This document shows, in pieces, positions 25,053 to 37,104 of a DNA stretch of 64,000 nt (within the stretch, counting starts at the first letter, position 1; every line of letters begins with the position of its first letter). The position numbers were made by a program, and so were the translations under genes. Origin of the DNA: Caprella mutica (Eukaryota; Arthropoda; Malacostraca; Amphipoda; Caprellidae); the NCBI GenBank assembly GCA_947561585.1, contig CANNZV010000503.1, positions 372,001 to 436,000 on the forward strand, in the 5' to 3' direction. The notes beneath the pieces are model-generated. The model was not told the DNA's origin and made no database searches. It was given only the letters and a program-made list of their open reading frames with translations.

Positions 25053-28000
25053 CTACAAGTAGAAAAATCATATAAAATACCATCTTGAACATAAATGTGT
25101 GAAAAGTAATAGTTAGTTAATCATAATTTTAATGGAAAATTATTATTCAATTTGTGCTTTATGATAAAAAAATGAAAATTATAAAATTAAGAATAAAGTT
25201 TCTTTGAAAATCTATGATATATTTGACTCTTCACAATATTAATATAATTATTAAATTAATGACACTTGACATTATTAATCAATGATAATCGCTACAATTG
25301 AAATGAAAGTGAATGAAAACAAATATACTCACTGTAACACCAACAGCTCGAGCATGACCGTCTCTATGATTTATTCTTGGTAGGTACTCAATTTTGTCAA
25401 TCGAGTAGTGCTTTCCCAAATCAATGTCAAGCCAGGGGTTGAAATCAGAGCTTTCCGATTCGAAGAAATGTTTCATGTTACTTTTCACACCATCGGTAGC
25501 TCTGTCGCAAGATCTGTAAGTATAGAAATTAATTAATATATTAATTCCAAAATTGGAAAGATAATATTTTGACTATCCATATCAATGCAAATATCCAACT
25601 TTATCTAATAGTATATATGTATTTGTAAAATAAATCGATTTCAATCAGCTCGAATATCAATATGAAATCATTACAATACAAAAACATCTGATTTATAAAA
25701 AATATTATGTTTAATTATTGTGATATTTCATTTACAATACCAATTATTTACCAATAACAATATTATTGAATAAATATTGTATACTTTATTATATTTAATG
25801 AAAATAAATAAATAGCAGTCAAATTACAGTGTTCGATGTAAAATGTGATATAGGCTTCGTGTATCAAAAACCTGACATATACCATAATTCGAACATAGCC
25901 TATTTGTATTAAAAATATAGTTTGTATATCACATACGACTCATATCAATATTTTACATTCGAAAGAATTTGTGTGCCGAAATTCTGATATTGATGTCAAC
26001 TGAAATCAATATTTATAATTCCTGTGACTATAAGGTGACTGACAATACCCTGCAAACATTTCCACATGTTTACCATGTGGTTAGTCCACATTATAACAAT
26101 GTGGTTACAATGTAAAGATTTTGGAACCTTGGACGATATGTTATACACATGTGGTTTTGTCAAATGTATAATATATATGGAATACTGTGTACGGACAACT
26201 GCCATGCGGACAACTGCCATGCGGATAACTGCCATGCGGACAACTGCCATGCGACAAACTGCCATGCGACAAACTGCCATGCGGACAACTGCCATACAAT
26301 ATGTCATAATTTTGTATTGGGTGAATTGTAATGCACTTTTAAACTTAACCTTGATGTGAAGTATATTATTATCTTAACCTAAAAATTAAGTATAATATTT
26401 ATCGTATAGTCTGAAATTGTGCACAAAGAAGTATAAAAATTAATATTGACAGTAGATTCAGAGATTAAAGTTGAAATATACTAAATTCTTTTTTTTTATC
26501 ATATCTAACCTATTTTGTTCCTTAAACAATCAAATGGTTGACAAGAATTGGACAATCTATAGATGCAAAACTTTCTTTTCAAACATTTCAAAATACAAAG
26601 AATAGTACAAACACAAGCTTTACAGGTTAAAATAATCCAGTAGGTGTGATTTTGCATTTTACTATTTAAGAATTTTCATTGGGTCAATTAATACTTTTTA
26701 TTTCTAAAAACAAACTTTTCTGCTAGATTTAGGATTAGAAACTGAAGTAGTATTTATTTTATTTCTATGTTAAAAAAAAATCTTACCAAGAACATGTCTT
26801 ATAAATATTTGAAAAGTGTAAAAAATGAGAATAATCATAACTGAAATATGTTTTATTAAATACATTATCATACTAATAACAAATCAACATTTTAGTTAAC
26901 TCATATATGTCCAGTGTTGTGTGAAAGCATGCAAAACCACACTCACTGAAAATTTTAACCTGTAAAGCTTATGTTTGTTTTATTCTTTGTATTCTGAAAT
27001 GTTTGTAAAGAAAGAAAGAAAATGGTCATTGACACGTGGTTGTAATATGGTAAATTACACATGGTTAACATCTTTTATTGAAATGGTAATTGACATGTGG
27101 TTGTAATGTGGTAAATTACACATGGTTAACATATGTTATTTAAATCGTAATTGACATGTGGTTTCAATGTGGTAAATTACACATGGTTAATATATTATAT
27201 TTTAGTGTTTAGGTTGTATCAATATGGATGATGCATCCTAAAATTTTTTGTCATATTATAACCTCCCAACCACATGGCATCCATGTGTATGCCATGTGGA
27301 AATGTTTGCAGGGTAGTGGCAATAACTACATTGATATCAATTTACTCACAATATATACTGGGGTAAATTGGGTTGTTCTGACGAGCAAGTTGCTAGTTTG
27401 TTGAGAGCCACATTGAAGTTGCCAATCGGATAGCTTCTTGGTTGCAGGGAGAAAGTTGCTTCTAATGCAGGGAGTCCTCTGTTCAAGCCTGATATCACAC
27501 ATTCATCTGCAAAGATAGATTTATTCCATTGGTAATTGACGAAATATTTCAAAATTTTATTGAAGATTTAAAAATGGGAGCCCAACAATATTTTAAACTT
27601 CACACTAAAATTTGAATGATTATTTTATGTTTATAAAATCAATGCTCTTCCAAAACTTCGCTCTATTTCATTAATAATATAAAAATCTATTCGTTAATTA
27701 TTGGCAAATAGTTTATTCCTCCAATTTATGATTACAGTAAAACTCCTGAGTTATGAAGTTCTTCGTTAGGAAGCACTCGAGTAATGAAATGCACCTCAGT
27801 TATGAAGTGTTTTCTATGTTTGAACTATAGAAAACGATATATCATTTTGTCATAATTATTTTGTCATAAATATTCCTCAAAACCACAGTTTTCTCGGAGA
27901 TTTTAATCATAGAAAACTATCGGTGTCCCTGAGTTATGAAGTGGATCTGAGTTATGAAATAACCAATATTTCATAACTCAGGAGTTTCACTGTGCAATTA

Positions 28001-28397
28001 TCACAATACTAATTTGAATGAAAGATGATATATTAACACAATAAAACATTAGTTTAGCTATCAAATCACCGTAAAATTAGAATATTACAATAGTCGAACT
28101 CCTACAGCATTTTCTTTATCATAGGAGATTATACTCACTGCCATTAGCAGCCATGAAAGCGCATTGCTTTCTCAAGCAAATCGAAGCGCATCTGATGTAT
28201 CTTGTATTTGCTGCCATAGGTTCAAAATCGGCAAAACAGTTTCCTTCCGAGTTATCCAACATTTCACTACGATAAATTTCTGCACCAATCGGACAATCGA
28301 TAACGGAACACATCCAGTGCTCCGCAAAACCACTTTGAATTGCTGTCAGTGCTAAAATAAACAAGATACACCATTTTGGGAGTTTGAGGTTTGCCAT
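24813..28397 (-). CDS. Lectin-like gene B: 278-aa secreted PAN-like + F5/8C/F-type-lectin-like protein
   Basis: Exons (transcript order) 28397-28139, 27506-27350, 25513-25333 and 25052-24813; 837 nt including TGA. Residues 1-25 form a signal peptide (basic start, hydrophobic LFILALTAI, small residues before EHW). Residues 26-90 carry seven Cys (30, 35, 54, 70, 74, 79, 89) in a PAN/apple-like spacing. Residues 116-278 form an F5/8C / F-type-lectin-like domain: NFNVALNK (116-123), CDRATDG (141-147), NPW (164-166), DLGKHYSI (170-177), PRIN (184-187), KCGRFF (246-251), TEVRVFSVIP (269-278). Family knowledge suggests extracellular glycan binding; the ligand and the defence role are inference. N187 stands where the fucose motif RxD has Asp. 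Introns 1 and 2 carry a pogo-like MITE and a foldback element, both absent from gene C. The start is the first ATG before the signal peptide. Confidence 0.9.
25333..25513 (-). CDS. Gene B exon 3
   Basis: 181 nt from a TACAG acceptor to a GTGAGT donor. It encodes CDRATDGVKSNMKHFFESE, NPWLDIDLGKHYSI and the loop PRINHRDGHARAVGVT. Confidence 0.9.
26190..26298 (+). repeat. 15-bp array GACAACTGCCATGCG
   Basis: About seven copies, preceded by GTGTACG. The unit resembles the ACTGCCAGGCGGAAA repeats at 54-56.5 kb, so the elements are related. Confidence 0.85.
27018..27200 (+). repeat. Three tandem units of about 61 bp
   Basis: Each unit has GTAATTGACATGTGGTT, then ATGTGGTAAATTACACATGG. They lie within the foldback element of gene B intron 2. 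Confidence 0.8.
27350..27506 (-). CDS. Gene B exon 2
   Basis: 157 nt from a GCAG acceptor to a GTGAGT donor. It encodes ECVISGLNRGLPALEATF and PRSYPIGNFNVALNKLATC. Confidence 0.9.
27735..27992. mobile_element. Pogo-like MITE in gene B intron 1
   Basis: Ends CAGTAAAACTCCTGAGTTAT and its inverted partner ATAACTCAGGAGTTTCACTG. It is inserted after TTA. Gene C reads straight through the matching site (ATTATATTAAATATCACA), which confirms the insertion. Its CAGTRAAACTCC ends are typical of pogo/Tigger-type elements. 258 bp, no ORF. Confidence 0.75.
28139..28397 (-). CDS. Gene B exon 1 (signal peptide and Cys-rich module)
   Basis: ATG to a GTGAGT donor, 259 nt. It encodes MANLKLPKW, a hydrophobic core, then EHWMCSVIDCPIGAEIYRSE and CLRKQCAF, which are nearly invariant in B, C and D. 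Confidence 0.9.
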
Positions 28398-28670
28398 AGT
28401 TAAATATACGAGAATCTTTAATTGAAATAAAGCTTTTCAAGAATATTTAAATTTGAGAAGTATTGATTAATGTTTCATTTGATTATTGTTTTGTAAATCT
28501 AATCCGCTGATGTTCTTATCCTGTATCTATGTATCGTTCTTCCATGTATCCTTGGTCAAAAACAGAATCTTTTGTAACTTTACTTCAAGTGAGATTTTTC
28601 CATGTTATTCCTATACCATAAACTCCATTGGAACTGTGGACACATCTCTATTCTGCAAGTAAATTATTTG

Positions 28671-28692
28671 AACTGATCAATGATATATAAAC
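28671..28692 (-). promoter_or_regulatory. Putative core promoter of gene B
   Basis: On the minus strand a TATATA stretch is followed by TGATCAGTTCAAATA, which contains the arthropod-type initiator TCAGTT. The block is conserved at the same place in C and D and lies about 275 nt before the ATG. TATA-to-initiator spacing is short, so the exact start is uncertain. Confidence 0.35.
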
Positions 28693-29295
28693 ATGGTAAA
28701 TAATTCAACAAAGAACAATTTTTCGTCAGTTATAGAACTAGTAATTGTAAGTTAGCATTAATAAATATAGCTGAATAGAAGTCTTTGTTATTTTACGCTG
28801 TGTTGTTATTAGACTTAATCAAATATAATACCATTTCACTGTTTACAAAACTAATGACTAAGCTAAATTAAATTCTGTACAGATAACTTATATTTATGTA
28901 TAAAATATAGAGAGTAGTATCAATATCAGACTAAATATTAATTTGAAAAGATTATTTATGACTTTTGATTGTTCAATAATTATTGTTTATATTACAATTT
29001 TCTAAAGAGTGAAAATTGTTGAAATTATATCAAAGGTCGTGACTCAATATTTATTGTAGAATAAATACTGAATATTCTTTTAAAGATAAAATCCTCTTCA
29101 AAAATGTATTCACCGTGATGCTATTTTATTAGTCCTCAGCTCGCTTTTATATTCGAGAAACTATTTATGTGGTTTATTTACTTTTTATTGAATGTGCATA
29201 TATACTTCATATCATTTTCTATAGAATATTTAGTCAAGAAATATAGCTAATTTAACTTAAAAATTATGTAAAATTACAAAAAAATTGTTAATATA

Positions 29296-30570
29296 CACTG
29301 GGGCTCGAGCTATTAGTCCGAACTGATATCTAATGATAACATTTCCATTTTTTCACATAAATCAATTTTCGTTGTTTGAACTATTATCAGTTGTTGTAAT
29401 ATTGCTTATCTAAAAGATATACCAAAATATTAAGGAATAGTTTAGTAAATTTAAGAGTTTATTATAAAATAGAGTGACTCTAGCTATAAGTCATTAATAT
29501 TTTTTAACCAGTATGGGATGTAAAACAGATTTATCTGATGAACAGAAGTCTGGTATCATCAATGATACAGCTAAAGCTATCCCTGTTGAAGCAATGGCCA
29601 AAAAATTGGGTCGCAGAATCCGTCGCGCTCTTAGTGCCAACTCAATAAAAACTAGCGGAGAGATATTTGCAACTGCAGGGTTGAAAGATGGGCCAAAATT
29701 CACCCAAAACAAGGTTCTTCGTGAGATGGGGAAGAACGTTTCACCAGTATAAATGCCTCCAATGAATGCCAAACACCGTGAAAAGAGAATACAGTGGGCC
29801 CAAAAGTATATGAAGTTACCAACGAAGTACATTCTTTTCACTGATGAATCCAAAACAGCAATGGATGGACCGGACAATGGTTCTTTCTGGACACAAGCGT
29901 CATACTTGTATTCGTCGCCAACAGGGAAGTGGAGGCATAATGATATGGGTAGAATCATCAACAATGAAGTTATCGGTCCAGTACGTGTACCCAAAGGTGT
30001 TAGTGTTCAGTGGCCTATTGCAAACTCCTAGAGTCTGTGCTGATGATAGAGTAACTAGATGATGTCCCATAGTATCTCCGAAAGAAGATCATATTCATGC
30101 ATGATAACGCTCCTTTACATTCTTCTAAAGCTACCACTGAGTTTCTGGCCTTAATTGGGTTAAAAGATGATACTTTGATATAATGGCCTGCCTGTTCTCC
30201 CGACTTGAACCCAATTGAAAATATTTGGACAATAATCAAGCGCAAGGTTTATGCGAATTTGCGGCAGTTTTCACCCAAAGATGATTTGTAGAGGGCAATA
30301 ATGGATGCACTGGCCTCTGTAGAACCAGCTACCATAAGAAAATTAACCGAATCTGCTGCTGAGAGGCGATATCAGATCATTCAAAACAAAGGAGGTTATG
30401 TGAACAAATAAGGCATTAATTTAAGTAAAACTTTGATTATTTTTTGTTAAATTGGTAATAATCTATCATATTATTTTGATTGTCATTATCATAATTCATA
30501 AAAATGATGTAAATAATGATGAAAGAATGTTTTTGTGATAATGGACTAATATCACGAGCCACCTGAAGAG
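29296..30570 (+). mobile_element. Tc1-like (DD37E) transposon, decayed
   Basis: Flanked by TA on both sides. Ends begin CACTGGGGCTCGAGCTATTA and, inverted at the right, TGGCTCGTGATATTAGTCC. It is 1,275 bp, a normal size for Tc1/mariner, with a broken transposase inside, and lies upstream of gene B. Confidence 0.85.
29513..30411 (+). pseudogene. Tc1-type transposase pseudogene
   Basis: Reads MGCKTDLSDEQKSGIINDTA, then KKLGRRIRRALS (DNA-binding part), an in-frame stop at 29,750, FTDES (first catalytic Asp), a frame change with GSGGIMIW, then HDNAPLHSS (second Asp) and ACSPDLNPIENIW (Glu). The second Asp and the Glu have 37 residues between them, hence DD37E. There are at least three stops or frameshifts, so it is inactive. 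Confidence 0.85.
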
Positions 30571-30638
30571 TACTAAATATTCTAAAAAAATAAATAGTTT
30601 GAAATGAAACAACTATTTTATACTGGCATATCACTTAA

Positions 30639-31219
30639 AGGTCCTCTCCAAGCAAAATTTTTTATTGCTTAAATCAACGAGGCTAATGTTTCTTATCATT
30701 TTACTGCAAACCCCATAAAATTTGAGAGCAGATTTTTAATTCTATATGCTTTTAAAGTTTTTTAAAATCCAAACTCTACAAAACCTACTTTACTTCCGAC
30801 TTTCTAATTTTCAGTCTGAAGAAGAAGAATGTACACCATTTGTTTTGATTGTCAACTGGGTAGTTGGTTTAATAAATCTATTTATTATTCGTTTAAAGGT
30901 TTAAATTTGGATAAACTTATTATAGAAACGTTTATATACTTTTAGAAACAATTATTATCTTAAAAGAAGGCCAAAAAGGTATGGTCTGTTTAAAAATCTA
31001 AATTTGAAATCAAAACAAAGGGTGTACAATCTTCTTTCTCGGCATCAGGTTAGTGATTCGCTCAATTGTTGCTCACAGAGTATTAAAAAACTTTAAAAGC
31101 AAATAATAAAATATATACTGAACCGAATATTATGCGGTTTGCGGAATAATGATCGTAAACCTTAGTTCTATAATATTATGTAATAAACTCATTTTTTTCC
31201 CGGAGCCTGGAGAGGACCT
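30639..31219. mobile_element. Foldback MITE with TTAA flanks
   Basis: TTAA on both sides. Ends AGGTCCTCTCCAAGC and, inverted, GCCTGGAGAGGACCT. The inner halves are also inverted copies (GAATGTACACCATTTGTTTT near 30,826 against CAAAACAAAGGGTGTACAAT near 31,012). TTAA suggests piggyBac-type mobilisation, though the ends do not start with CCC. Confidence 0.65.
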
Positions 31220-31410
31220 TTAAGACCACGTAAAGAATAAATGTATGAAATATCAACAGAATCTGACTATTTATTTGTATTTAATCGTAAAAAATAATTT
31301 GGGACTAATTACTCGAGTCTCACTGTATAATGAGAGTATATGATAATATATATTAATATATAATGTGCGCGAAAGAATCAGCCCCCATATATAGTTTACT
31401 TATATTTATT

Positions 31411-31450
31411 TGTCAGTCTGTCTGTCAGTCTGTCTGTCTGTGGTCTGTCA
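31411..31450 (+). repeat. TCTG/TCAG microsatellite
   Basis: About nine tetranucleotide repeats (TCTG with TCAG variants). Confidence 0.8.
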
Positions 31451-32685
31451 CACTTTGAGTAATATTCAGAAATTAGGCTAAATATGTTAACAAGTGGTAG
31501 CATGAATACTAATTCTTTTATGAGTGGAATAAATGACTGAATTAGAAATTGTTTAAAATCCACAGTTAAAGTTTAAAAAGAACTATTTGCAACATTTATC
31601 ATAAAATTTATATACTCTATCACTTATCTATCTCAGTCATGTCTATGAAATAATTATAATATAATTGTACTTTTTCAATTTATAATCAATTAATCAAATC
31701 TGAGGGCACGGATCAAAGTGTGGATAGTTAAATTACACAGATATTGATACAATTGAGAACACGTTATTCTTAACGGGAAAGTACACTAGTATATGTATAA
31801 ATGACAATGCATTGTCCGCAATAGTCAGTACGATTGTACAATGTCAGTAATAGTCAGCAAAATGATAATAAAATTGAAATATTACTCAGTATATTACAAC
31901 ACAATTAAAAAAGCTAGTTCTAACACAGTTAAAAATGTGAAGATTTTGTGATGTTCTTATTTGTTAATAACACAAGGGAGCATTTCTGGAAAATAAATTC
32001 TAAAAATAATAGCATCTTGACGATACTTATTTAATGATGGTATCCAATATACATTCATTGATTACGACTTATTTTAACTAATTTAATAGTTTTTTTTACA
32101 TAATATTACATATTAATGATGATATTGTAATACAAATTATGTGGAATGAGTAATTGTTAATGGAGACATTGTACTATCAATGATATGGAATGTATAATAT
32201 TAATTATGTAAATAATTAATATCAAATTCAATATAATGCAAATATAATATCAATTACTGTTCAAAAATCTTATTATTTCTAATATAATAATTCAGTATAA
32301 TATTCCAATATTTTCAGAGTAGCAATGTTATACAAATATAATACATCGTTAAGTTCTTAGCATTTTTTAGTTTTTACTAGTACCTATATTGCCATAATTG
32401 GGATTTGATAATCACCCTAATAAAGCACGTCGTTTAGAGAGTAGCATTTGTATTATCAAGTCTTTAGAGTTTTAACATTTTAGATTTACATTTTTTACTG
32501 AGCATAATTGAAATCAAGATTCCAGTAAAACGATTTGATATTTATTAATAATAGAAAATTAGAGCGTAAATTTCACTTATTGCCAATTAATAGCATGGTA
32601 AATAGATTTAGGATAATAAGAACTAATTCTTTATTGAGTATATGCCTCAAGCCTAGTAACCTGTAGCCCATCAAAGTTTGCTAAA
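31451..32685. other. AT-rich stretch, no feature recognised
   Basis: No gene supported. Some sequence near 32,120-32,240 repeats at 35,580-35,690 (TGTGGAATGAGTAAT). Confidence 0.3.
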
Positions 32686-32688
32686 TTA

Positions 32689-33267
32689 CCTAGGGACTGG
32701 TCCAGGTGGACCAGTCCTCGCTACAACTTTTATAAGATCTCAACAAATTGACTTCTAATATATTTTTTCTTTATAAAAACCTTCAATAAATGTGTACACA
32801 TCCATTGGTAAACGCCAGAGAATAATTATTCATTCAAAATAAAATTAACAAGTAAAGATAAGAAACAAATATTTCTTCTGTTTTCTAACTATTTATGCAA
32901 AAAGCCATTTTCACCACCCATCAATAAAATCCTTATAACCTTCACTAAATGAATAAAGCTAATGAAAATTTAACTGTGGATGAAGAATGGTTCAACAATA
33001 AAAAAGATACCAGAAAGAAACATGTACCTTTAATAGCTTTTGAAATATACTAACTTAAAGTTGTGTTCCTGTTTGTTTGAGACATTCTTTATATTTGAAT
33101 AAATGCTAATAATATGAGTAGCTTGCCATTTATCGCCTTCTTTTTTGTATAATCGTATGTATTTATTCTGAAAAGTAAAAATCATGAAAGACAGCTTACT
33201 AATCGGATTAAAAATAAAATTATTAATATTTTACATGAGGACTGGTCCACCTGGAGCAGTCCCTAGG
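32689..33267. mobile_element. PIF/Harbinger-like MITE
   Basis: TTA duplicated directly on both sides. Ends CCTAGGGACTGGTCCAGGTG and the inverted CACCTGGAGCAGTCCCTAGG. Each end is itself palindromic (GGACTGGTCC with GGACCAGTCC). A 3-bp TTA duplication is typical of the PIF/Harbinger superfamily. 579 bp, non-coding. Confidence 0.75.
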
Positions 33268-33916
33268 TTACTAGGGTTAAAAAAAACATGCATAGATAAT
33301 TAGATATCTTTGTAAGAAGCTTTTACAGTTTTTTTTTCCGAGCGTACGTGATTTGACCACAACCTAGTAAACTCTGATTCTATATTCTTTAAAATTAATA
33401 TATAATACCTGTGCATAATAACAATGATGTTCACTCTTTGCTTGTAGACTTAGGATAAGATCATAAGGATCACTCATGGATTTACTCTTGTGGATAAAGT
33501 GCCGCCTTGCGGTGTTGCAATATTGCACTGTGCCTATACTTGTACTTTAACTCATTCATTCATTGTACATTGTCGGACAAATTTTGATATGCACTTAGTG
33601 TGGTTTTATTTCCCTCTTCCCGCATAACCTAAAAATCTATAGAACTATAAGACCTAGAACCTCGAATTACTTTAAATTCAAATAAAAACACCCCCTAAAA
33701 AGAATATTATCCTTTTTAACAATTGGCATCTTCGACGGGCTTCGACCACTTTCTAACGGGATATTTAAGATGTAATTTACTATCTTTGGCGTAATTTCAA
33801 GAAAAAAGAAATAGTTGTACCCAAAGAAACAGGAAATAGTTATACCATTTCTTTTTGATATTTAGCTATTCAACATAAGTCAATTACACAGTGATTGCTC
33901 TTGAGCTATCTATATT

Positions 33917-34867
33917 GGTAGCCGGTAAATTGCTTGAAAACAATTGCTCGAAAGACAATTGCTCGAAAACAATTGCTCGAAAAACAATTGCTCGAATGAA
34001 CAATTGCTTGAATGAACAATTGCTCGAATTATCAAATTGCTCGAATGAACAAAATTGCTCGAATTATAAAATTGCACAGTTTTCGATTTTATAAAAGTCA
34101 GTTATTAATGAAGTGGAGCTGCACCTAACAATCCTTGTTTCTTTCTAGTAATTGATCATTAATCATTCTATAAATGATTTTAATTATTACTCATTCTGCA
34201 TAATCTTTTTTTAGACCATTTGTGTCATCTCGTATGTAACATGTGAATTGGAATCATGTGTTGTGAATCACTACTATTCATGTTTTTTTTTTATCAAAAA
34301 ACCCGTAAATATATTTATTATTAGCCTATCTGTATGAGGTACCTCAATAGGTAAAATAACTCAAAGTTAAGGCAGAGTTTCAATAAATCTACCAAAAAAT
34401 TCGGGTTTTATGATAAAAAAACATGAATAGTAGTGATTCACAACATGATTCCAATTCACATGGTACATACGAGATGACACAAATGGTCTAAAAAAAAGAT
34501 TATACAGAATGAGTAATAATTGAAATCATTTATAGAATGATTAATGATCAATTACTAGAAAGAAACAAGGATTGTTAGGTGCAGCTCCACTTCATGAATA
34601 ACTGACTTTTATTAAATCGAAAACTGTGCAATTTTTTAATTCGAGCAATTTTGTTCATTCGAGCAATTTGATAATTCGAGCAATTGTTCATTCGAGCAAT
34701 TGTTCGTTCGAGCAATTGTTCGTTCGAGCAATTGTTTTTCGAGTAATTGTCTTTCGAGCAATAATTGTTCTTTCGAGCAATTGTTCATTCGAGCAATTGT
34801 TTTTCGATCAATTGTTTTCGAGCAATTGTCTTTCGAGCAATTGTTTTCGAGCAATTTACCTAGAACC
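33917..34867. mobile_element. Foldback element with 14-15-bp terminal repeats and a perfect 9-bp target duplication
   Basis: ATCTATATT lies immediately on both sides. Ends GGTAGCCGGTAAATTGCT and, inverted, AGCAATTTACCTAGAACC. Each end holds about nine or ten copies of a 14-15-bp repeat (AACAATTGCTCGAAA), followed by arms of more than 200 bp that are near-perfect inverted copies (from GTTATTAATGAAGTGGAGCT), with a centre of about 110 bp. No ORF of its own; the open frames over the repeats are artefacts. Confidence 0.85.
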
Positions 34868-34876
34868 ATCTATATT

Positions 34877-35540
34877 ATGTTGGAGAAAATGTCAAAATGT
34901 TCAATCATTATAATTATGCTAAAATTTCAAATACGATAAATTTTTGTTACTGTGAATACCTAGTCGTGGCTTATTTCAATTAAATTTCTAGATCCAAAAT
35001 CCATCCTATCGTATAATTACCTGAATTTCCAATGTTTTAACTAGTTTTATGGTGTCCGAATTATCCTCACAGCTGGTTCGATGTCTCCTTACAGGAAGGA
35101 GCATTCGGACACTTAAATACCTCTTCCATTTTGTCTTATAACTTTCGAATGAAGGTTTATACTGTAAAACAGTCTAAAGACAAATTGAAGTAAGATGATT
35201 AATCTACATACAGAAATCTTTCTAATGTTTTATTTTATGTTTCATGAGATGTACTATTATATACAAAATTTTGAAAATGTATTTTGTTATATATATAACC
35301 ATTTTGTCTTAAAGGGAAATGGTTGGTATAATCTAGAGGATAATAATATATCAAACTTAGTTATACTTATATATTTTGAAATAAACATTTTAAAATTTAT
35401 TTGAAATGTTTTCAATGTTTTTTGATGCAGAGTGTCAGTGCAACAATCGATTTTTTCTTAAATTTACTGATGGTACAAGTATGATTTTTAATCAGCTTAT
35501 TGATAAGAGAACTTCAATACTAAGTCCCTAAGTTACACAC
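34877..35540. other. AT-rich stretch, no feature recognised
   Basis: Only short chance frames. Confidence 0.3.
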
Positions 35541-37104
35541 AGGGGTAACTAACACAATTACAAATGTGAAATACTTAATGGTGAAATTGTAATATAAATC
35601 ATGTGGAATGAGTAATAATTAATGAAGACATTGTGCTATTAATAATATGAAATGTGTGATATTAATTATGTGAATAATCAATATCAAATTCCATTAACTG
35701 TTAATAAAATATTAAATACTTTTTCAAAAAATTCTACAAATAGGATACTGACTTTCTTAATAACAATATTTGTATATAATAGTCAGTACAATTCTTTACC
35801 AGTCGGTAAAGAATTAACCAATGTTCAGTTATCTAAATGTAATTAACGCTGAGTATATCAGATGGGGGTAGTAGATAATTATTGCCACTTCCTTTTAAAA
35901 ATATAATTGTATATCTAAATGAAAAGCTGTTATAATGTTAAATTTTATCTTTATACTCATTTATTTATAAATCTGTAATATAGTTCATTCGATATTGTTC
36001 AAAATTGGTGATTTCAATGCATAATCAGTTCTGTTAATTAAAATATTTTAATTTGATGTCATCAATTACTTTTTTCTGTTAATTTAGTTATATTCATCCT
36101 ATGAATATATTATATAACAATAAATATGACAAATAAATCAATTGAAGGAAGGACTTATAAAAATGAGGGGAATAGGCAACAAAATTTAGGAAATTTTAAA
36201 ATACTTTTAGTGTAATAAATCAATGAGGCTTATGTTATCACACCCTTCGTCGGACAGTTCCAACAATAGTATCTCGAATTATTAAATTTATGAATATTTA
36301 TTGTAATCGGTTATAGTAGATTTAAATTTTTCAATTTATTTACAAGTTCCTTTGTCATTACATAGTGACAAATATTTTATCATACCGTTCCATTGTTATT
36401 ATACCGTTTCCATCGAGACGACCATAACAGAAGAGAATGCCTGACATTCCACCATTTAGTTAAAATAGAAGCAATCACATGAATTACTATGTAAATACCA
36501 AACGCGACTAACTGCTATGTCAGTTATTCCAAGAAACTTCACAGACTGGTGCATATTATGGGCCAATTTTGAGTAAATAAAATAGCTCAAATAATTAAAG
36601 TAAATGGACCATCTAAGATTGTATTTGCTCACTTTTTACAACTATAAATTATAATTAAGAACATGACGGCTATAGCCGTCTTCGAGCGCGAAAATATTAT
36701 AAATAATAATTGCAATAATCTTATCAATTAGTGATTCATTAATACATTAAATTGTATATACTGAGTATCATATTCAAATAAAAGTAATATTGGATTGAAG
36801 GAAATGAGTGATCGATCCTTGGGAAAATAAAATATTGTTTTTCAATTATATAAGTATAAAATATTGAAAGCCAATATAATTTGAAAAGCGCTAAATGTAT
36901 TTCAGAAGATCGGAGAGTATATTATTATAGTGATTGTGATATGATACAATAGTATGAATATGATTATCAATATAATAGCTTAAAAAATGAATCTAATTAT
37001 TTTATCAGATAAAAAAAATATTTTTTCGAATGAGCACATCGAAAAATTTCTACTCAGTTCTTCATTAATGGATTATAGTTGTTATCTTTCAAAAAACTGG
37101 AGAT

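Larger units (their letters stand above)
26047..27314. mobile_element. Foldback/MULE-like element in gene B intron 2, 9-bp target duplication
   Basis: Ends ACCCTGCAAACATTTCCAC and the exact inverted GTGGAAATGTTTGCAGGGT. Flanks ACTGACAAT (26,038-26,046) and AGTGGCAAT (27,315-27,323) match at 7 of 9 bases, and gene C has the single-copy ATTGGTAAT there. Inside: a 15-bp array (26,190-26,298), inverted arms (26,565-26,640 with 26,935-27,010), and three units of about 61 bp with ACATGTGG motifs (27,018-27,200). No transposase seen. Confidence 0.75.
22620..36600. repeat. Segmental duplication unit carrying gene B
   Basis: The left edge near 22,630-22,740 (ending TTCAAATAAAAGTAATATTG) matches 36,690-36,800 in unit C. 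The right flank at 35,540-36,560 matches 43,290-44,660 in unit C and 61,320-62,010 plus 63,355-63,540 in unit D. Insertions at 29.3-34.9 kb enlarge this unit. Boundaries are read by eye. Confidence 0.6.

Noticed and set aside
25996..26359. Frames with CRMAV or NCHAD repeats
   Set aside because: Translations of the 15-bp array inside the foldback element in gene B intron 2.
28164..28355. Plus-strand frame over exon 1 of gene B (and the like at 41,070)
   Set aside because: Antisense shadows of the conserved exon 1.
33891..34913. Frames with NCSK/NCSFEQLF repeats
   Set aside because: Translations of the 14-15-bp terminal repeats of the foldback element.
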